Source: a bacterium (GTDB taxonomy: Bacteria > CG2-30-53-67 > CG2-30-70-394). Taken from it: a stretch of DNA of 64,000 nt. This document shows, piece by piece, positions 60,151 to 64,000 of the stretch (its first letter is position 1; each line of letters opens with the position of its first letter). The notes below the pieces were generated by a model. The model worked only from the letters and a program-made list of their open reading frames with translations, made no database searches and was not told where the DNA came from. The stretch spans positions 1 through 64,000 of the forward strand of contig JAJRSX010000183.1 of the NCBI GenBank assembly GCA_024278555.1, given 5' to 3'. The position numbers and the translations under genes were made by a program.

Positions 60151-60471
60151 TTACCTGTCCTTTGTGGGGGGGGGGGTCACGGCACAGGATTGCGCGAAGT
60201 CGTCAGAGGCGAAGTATATGTAGGTGAGAAAATAATGTAGTTTGTTTCGCTGCTTGCGCAACCTCCAGTTATTCGGTCGTAAAAGGGGGCCGAAGGCGCA
60301 TGGATGCTGGAGTTGCTCAAGTATGGTTCGAATTTGATCGTTGGACTCGGCTACAGCGGCGATAGTTGCGAGCTTCGGACGGAGACTTGTCCGGTAGGGG
60401 TTGCGTTCGATGGCTTCCTTCAGCACGGTGAGATGGAGGCTTTCGCGCTGTGGCGATGGGGAGTTGTCCAT
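60151..60471 (-). CDS. Small hypothetical protein after the glycosyltransferase
   Basis: 106 residues. ATG 60471 lies 9 nt past the stop of the glycosyltransferase gene, suggesting coupled translation. It reads as helical (LHLTVLKEAIERNPYRTSLRPKLATIAAVAESNDQIRTILEQLQ), then basic (WRLRKQRNKLHYFLTYIYF). A run of 11 G (60166-60176) near the 3' end could change the C-terminus by slippage. No family recognised. Confidence 0.5.
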   Translation of the reverse strand: MDNSPSPQRESLHLTVLKEAIERNPYRTSLRPKLATIAAVAESNDQIRTILEQLQHPCAFGPLLRPNNWRLRKQRNKLHYFLTYIYFASDDFAQSCAVTPPPTKDR

Positions 60472-60480
60472 TACAGTGCC

Positions 60481-61677
60481 CTACGGAGTGATGACCACGG
60501 TATCGGTGGTGGAGCGAAGTTCATAGCAGATTCCGCGCCAGCAGATCCTACGTGTTCCAAGGGAGTAGAGGGTGTTGATCAGGCTAAGTAATGAAGCGAT
60601 TGGCGCCGCGAACATGTAGTGAAATCGGAGGCGTGAAAGCTCTTCGTTTAGTTGGGGTAACAAGTTCTGAATGGGCTTTAAGAGAAGCGCCGCATTGGCG
60701 ATCTCCAGAGGGGCGAGGAGCAGGCACAGGGTACCGATTGCGGAGGTTTGCCCTCCATTGGTTACCCAAATCAACAGGCTGACGACGCCGTAGAAGAGTA
60801 GGAGGTTGGAGGCCGAGTGGGCAATTGCTGCGCCCCACCACAAGGGAGGGAAATAGACACGCGATATAACCGATTGACGGTTGGTAAACTCTATGGTGTC
60901 GGCGAGCGTGGAGGCTTCGTAGGAGACAGCAATGCAGGTCGGTACGAAGTGAAGTTGTAGCCCGAGTTCCCGTACGCCGAGAGTGAAGGGGAAATCATCG
61001 GAGACAGCGTACTCCCAGCGCTGGGCGATTCTTGCACGTCTGAATGTGTCGTACCGGATTGCCATTGCGCCGCCCCAGGCGAAGTTGCGTTTGGGGTCGA
61101 CCAAGAAGGGAAGGGCGCCGGCGTTCCACGTGCTTCGCAGGATGGAGCCGAGGGTGGGGCGAGGAGGGTGGTACCAGCGAAAGCCGGTGGTGGCGCCAAC
61201 TTGGGGGTTGGACAGGGGAACGATGAGCCGACGGACGAAGCCGGCATCGGGGCGAATGTCCGAGTCGAGGAAGACGAGGTATTCGGTGTCGTGGGGGGCC
61301 TCGCGCAGGGCAGCCAGTTGGTTGGTGAGTTTTTGTGCCCGTCTGTTGTTGACGCCGGCAACGATGAGTTGGGTATCAACCGTGGTGTCCTGCAGGAGTT
61401 TTTTGAGTGTCGAGTGGGCGGGATCCTCTGCGTGGGCGACGACAAAAATAAGATGTATGGACGGATAGTCTTGCTGGAGGAAGGCGCTGATGTTTTCTCG
61501 GAATCCCGGGTCCAGCCCCTTGCAGGGGATGATGAGAGTTGCCAGTCCATCGGGTGGTGTGGGGTCTTGCGTAGGGACGACTCGGATGCGACGGCGGAAG
61601 GAGAGTGTGAGAAGCAGGGGAATCGACCCCATGAGGAGGGTCAAGACCAGAGGGATCATACTCAGATGGATAGACAT
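60481..61677 (-). CDS. GT21-like glycosyltransferase (ceramide glucosyltransferase/HpnI type)
   Basis: 398 residues. An N-terminal membrane anchor (LSMIPLVLTLLMGSIPLLLTLSF), a GT-A domain with TLIIPCKGLDPGFRENISAFLQQDYPS, YLVFLDSDIRPDAGFVRRLI, SDDFPFTLGVRELGLQ and NRQSVISRVYF in place of QxxRW, then several C-terminal membrane segments. The pattern fits family 21 enzymes that glycosylate lipids at the inner membrane. It lies 136 bp from the terminator side of the PEP-CTERM gene, on the same strand. Confidence 0.85.
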   Translation of the reverse strand: MSIHLSMIPLVLTLLMGSIPLLLTLSFRRRIRVVPTQDPTPPDGLATLIIPCKGLDPGFRENISAFLQQDYPSIHLIFVVAHAEDPAHSTLKKLLQDTTVDTQLIVAGVNNRRAQKLTNQLAALREAPHDTEYLVFLDSDIRPDAGFVRRLIVPLSNPQVGATTGFRWYHPPRPTLGSILRSTWNAGALPFLVDPKRNFAWGGAMAIRYDTFRRARIAQRWEYAVSDDFPFTLGVRELGLQLHFVPTCIAVSYEASTLADTIEFTNRQSVISRVYFPPLWWGAAIAHSASNLLLFYGVVSLLIWVTNGGQTSAIGTLCLLLAPLEIANAALLLKPIQNLLPQLNEELSRLRFHYMFAAPIASLLSLINTLYSLGTRRICWRGICYELRSTTDTVVITP

Positions 61678-61754
61678 GGCGGCTTTCCGTGGCGTGCGAG
61701 TCAGACCGCGACACTGAAAGCCTTATCGGCGGATTTCTTCGACAGAGCAAAAAC

Positions 61755-61788
61755 AAAAAAGGAGGGGCGACCTTCGGGCCGCCCCTCC
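61755..61788 (-). terminator. Rho-independent terminator of the PEP-CTERM gene
   Basis: On the minus strand GGAGGGGCG pairs with CGCCCCTCC around a 10-nt loop, followed by six T (A6 at 61755-61760 on the plus strand). It is 25 nt past the stop codon. Confidence 0.88.
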
Positions 61789-61813
61789 TCGGGAACACAC
61801 GCTGTCGGGGTGA

Positions 61814-62833
61814 TTACCGCCGCTGCCGACGGGCGACGCCCGCCAGTCCAACGAGGCCGAGGCCCATGAGGATCACGGTGCCAGGCTCTGGAATGCCCGT
61901 GGGGGCGACAAGGACTGGATCGTTGGAGGCGAAGTACCAGGGAGACGTCTCGTCGCCCGTGCCCTGCCACGCACCGCCCATGAACGCACCGAGGTTCGCA
62001 TCGAATCCGGCGAAGTCGTTGTTCTGGGTGAGTTCGCTATTGCCTACCAGGTGGTATCCGGGAGCAACACTGCGGCCATCGGTTCCCACCTCGTTGGGGT
62101 CGACCAAGTCTCCCCACATGTAGCTGGGGACGTTAAGGATGTTGTCCATTGCAAGCCATGCTTCACCCGCGAAACCGCCAAAGGCGGAGGCAATGGGAAG
62201 ATGGCTGTAGGCGAAGCCGTCCGTGTCATCACCGTCGGCTCCGACGCCGAAGCTCAGCCAGGCGGTACCGTCGGTGGCCTTGTCCACATCGTCCTTCAGG
62301 TTGGCGGTCGTGACCTCGGCACCGAGGCCGGCACCCAGGCCCACGCCGTTAACCGGGACCGTGCCGTTGGACTCGAAGGGGGTGGCACCGGCGCCGCTGT
62401 CCACGTAGAACCGCATCATCTCGCCGGCAGCCAGATCCAGTTTGCCAAACGGGTCGAAATCAGACGTCCCAAGCTCAAGATGGGTGTCGGTCGGGCTCCC
62501 TGGCACCGGTGCGGTGCTTGTAATCTTCTGCACGAAGTAGCCGGAGAACTGGTCCGTATTGGATTTATTCCACGTAGTAACACCGTTGACCGTTATCTCC
62601 TGGACGTCAATGATCCCCACCAGATAGTCGCCGGCCTGCGCCTGGTGGCCGCCATGGGCCACCGCAAAGGGATCGGTCAGAAGATTCCCCGCTGAATCGT
62701 AGAGAACCTCGAAGTTCTTGAAAAAGATCTGGTTGTTGTTCCCGAACGAGAAGCTCGGCATGGCCTGGGCGGTGGTGCTCACCGCCAAACCTGCCGCCAG
62801 GGCGGCGGGTGCGAGGAATAGGTGTTTCTTCAT
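61814..62833 (-). CDS. PEP-CTERM sorted surface protein
   Basis: 339 residues from ATG 62833 (AAAGGAGAA upstream). A signal peptide (KKHLFLAPAALAAGLAVSTTAQA) is followed by a domain homologous to the start of the giant protein at 52149-56033 (NQIFFKNFEVLYDSAG, DPFGKLDLAAGEMMRF, DGTAWLSFGVGAD, SELTQNNDFAGFDANLG, GDETSPWYFASNDPVLV). It ends with a textbook PEP-CTERM signal: GIPEPGTVILMGLGLVGLAGVARRQRR. Exosortase cleaves such tails at PEP and passes the protein to the envelope or matrix. No exosortase gene is in the window. A sigma-54-like promoter is upstream. Confidence 0.93.
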   Translation of the reverse strand: MKKHLFLAPAALAAGLAVSTTAQAMPSFSFGNNNQIFFKNFEVLYDSAGNLLTDPFAVAHGGHQAQAGDYLVGIIDVQEITVNGVTTWNKSNTDQFSGYFVQKITSTAPVPGSPTDTHLELGTSDFDPFGKLDLAAGEMMRFYVDSGAGATPFESNGTVPVNGVGLGAGLGAEVTTANLKDDVDKATDGTAWLSFGVGADGDDTDGFAYSHLPIASAFGGFAGEAWLAMDNILNVPSYMWGDLVDPNEVGTDGRSVAPGYHLVGNSELTQNNDFAGFDANLGAFMGGAWQGTGDETSPWYFASNDPVLVAPTGIPEPGTVILMGLGLVGLAGVARRQRR

Positions 62834-62905
62834 GATGGTTCTCCTTTTGATGGGTTGTGGATCGCCCGTGGTTGGGAACTGCGATTGAGTGAATACACCC
62901 ACTCA

Positions 62906-62921
62906 TGCAGATTGCGTGCCA
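62906..62921 (-). promoter_or_regulatory. Sigma-54 promoter of the PEP-CTERM gene
   Basis: The minus strand reads TGGCACGCAATCTGCA: perfect -24 box TGGCACG, with CTGCA for TTGCA at -12 (one mismatch). It lies 73 nt before the ATG. Confidence 0.75.
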
Positions 62922-63208
62922 GGTCGTGGGTGAGTTTCGGGTTGTGCGTCGGAGTTGTTGTAACGCATTGGTATTATTAGATTTAGATGCGGTTCACTTG
63001 GGTGCGCGAAGGGCGAGACGCGATTTCTGCTCCCCGGCGATGGCCGCCGGAGAGGAAAAATTGGAAAGGATGTCGACATGTCTATCGGGAAAAATGGCGG
63101 GAGGTCTGTTAAAGCCTTAAAAATCAATGCGTTAGTGTGTGTAAAGGGAGTCGACATTGGCCTCAGTGTTGCTGACATGGGGGTGGGAACGACTTATTCC
63201 GCAAGGAG

Positions 63209-64000
63209 TTATGGTACGGCTGTCCGGGCTGCGGGAATCGTATGGCGCCGGGGGCGGAGGGTGACGAGGAGCGCCGGCAGGAAGAGCAGGTCCGCCACCA
63301 ACGCCGAGACCATGGTGGTCGCCGTGAGAAGGCCGAAGTGGACGACGGGCATAAAGGAGGAGACCACCAGGACCACGAAGGCGAAGAAGAGGACCACCGA
63401 GGTGGAGGCCATGGCGCGACCGCGCAGGAGCAGGGTGTGGCGGACGGCCTCGACGGCGTCGGCCCCCTTGGCCCGGGTGGTGCGGTACTCGGCGAGGAAG
63501 TGGACGGTGTCGTCCACGGCGATACCGATGGCCACCGCGGAGATCATCGCGGTGGCGGGGTTGAGGGGGATCCCCGCCCACCCCATGAGGCCGAGGTTGA
63601 GGAGGATCGGGAGGAGATTCGGTGGCATGGCGATGAGGCCGTCGCGTAGCGATCGGAAGATGACGGCCACCATGGCGAAGATGAGGAGACTGGCCAGGGC
63701 CAGGGATTGGATCTGGGCGCTCATGATGGCGTTGATGAGGTTGACGGCGAGGAGGGAGTGGCCCGTGGTGCGGGTTTGACTGGACAGGTCGAGGGTGGCG
63801 AGGTGCTCCTTTGTGGCCTCCACGAGCCCCTTGAGCTCGGCGACGCCGTGGACGTGGACGCGGGCGTTGAGGCTCGCCCAGCTCGCGTCGTCGGTGAGGA
63901 CGTCGCGGATGTCGTTGCCGTCGTAGAGGAGCATGTACTGGGCGATGAGGTCGGCTGAGTCAGGAAGGGTGGAGTGGGCCGGGTCGTCGTCGTGGAAGGC
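63209..64000 (-). CDS. RND/MMPL-family exporter, C-terminal part
   Basis: The frame is open to the window edge, so the N-terminus is missing; 263 residues are visible. It ends with the second membrane half of an RND-superfamily transporter: SLALASLLIFAMVAVIFRSLRDGLIAMPPNLLPILLNLGLMGW, NPATAMISAVAIGIAVDDTVHFLAEYR (conserved Asp pair) and VVLFFAFVVLVVSSFMP. The shape fits MMPL/hopanoid-transporter-like proteins rather than AcrB. It probably exports a lipid or hydrophobic compound. Confidence 0.85.
   Translation of the reverse strand, partial: AFHDDDPAHSTLPDSADLIAQYMLLYDGNDIRDVLTDDASWASLNARVHVHGVAELKGLVEATKEHLATLDLSSQTRTTGHSLLAVNLINAIMSAQIQSLALASLLIFAMVAVIFRSLRDGLIAMPPNLLPILLNLGLMGWAGIPLNPATAMISAVAIGIAVDDTVHFLAEYRTTRAKGADAVEAVRHTLLLRGRAMASTSVVLFFAFVVLVVSSFMPVVHFGLLTATTMVSALVADLLFLPALLVTLRPRRHTIPAARTAVP

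Overview
The window is high-GC DNA (G/C-rich third codon positions nearly throughout) from a Gram-negative, probably proteobacterial organism. The evidence is NosR/NosD-type nitrous oxide respiration, a LolD-type transporter ATPase, DsrC/TusE, a PEP-CTERM protein, an hrcA-grpE-dnaK-dnaJ order and cysteine-rich repeats common in former Deltaproteobacteria. I cannot place it further. There are no rRNA or tRNA genes and no insertion sequence with a transposase. Short repeat families are common: a MITE-like element with 18-bp inverted ends, REP/REPIN palindromes, and a G-rich/C-rich hairpin element.

Layout. 1-3.6 kb: the end of a secreted Ig/PKD-like protein, a small glycine-rich envelope protein, YaaA and an Rrf2 regulator. 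3.7-14.8 kb: a nitrous oxide reduction operon with a short leader ORF, di-haem cytochrome c, NosZ, a NosR-NosD fusion, NosF and NosY. It ends in a set of copper/redox maturation-type proteins (cupredoxin-like, SCO1, Tat-exported transglutaminase-like, TlpA-like, heavy-metal-binding lipoprotein); no NosL was recognised. 14.9-26.3 kb: a complete type I-G (old I-U) CRISPR-Cas locus (cas3, csx17, csb1, csb2, cas4-cas1, cas2) and an array of 14 repeats. The repeat contains a perfect 20-bp palindrome, and a toxin-antitoxin-like DUF2283 cassette interrupts the cas genes. 26.3-39 kb: housekeeping and signalling genes (deaminase, frameshifted CBS protein, NapF-like ferredoxin, heat-shock operon, LolD, histidine kinase plus GGDEF regulator, ProS).

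39.4-40.1 kb holds a two-gene unit of a SelW-like protein and a DsrC-like protein. The SelW-like gene reads through an in-frame TGA at the CxxU position and has a SECIS-like hairpin at the right distance, so it is most likely a selenoprotein missed by ordinary gene calling. Acetyl-CoA synthetase follows.

42.5-64 kb is an accessory envelope/signalling region: two FeeM-like N-acyl amino acid synthase paralogues, a patatin, hipBA, a ThiF/nitroreductase pair, a membrane-TPR protein, a 1294-residue secreted protein with 13 Cys-rich repeats, a lower-GC block (GMC oxidoreductase, aldo/keto reductase, GT21-like glycosyltransferase), a PEP-CTERM protein and the end of an RND/MMPL exporter. Sigma-54 promoter matches, from exact to weak, lie upstream of four of these genes. 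The giant protein and the PEP-CTERM protein share an N-terminal domain. This suggests an RpoN-controlled surface-protein regulon, with the exosortase elsewhere.
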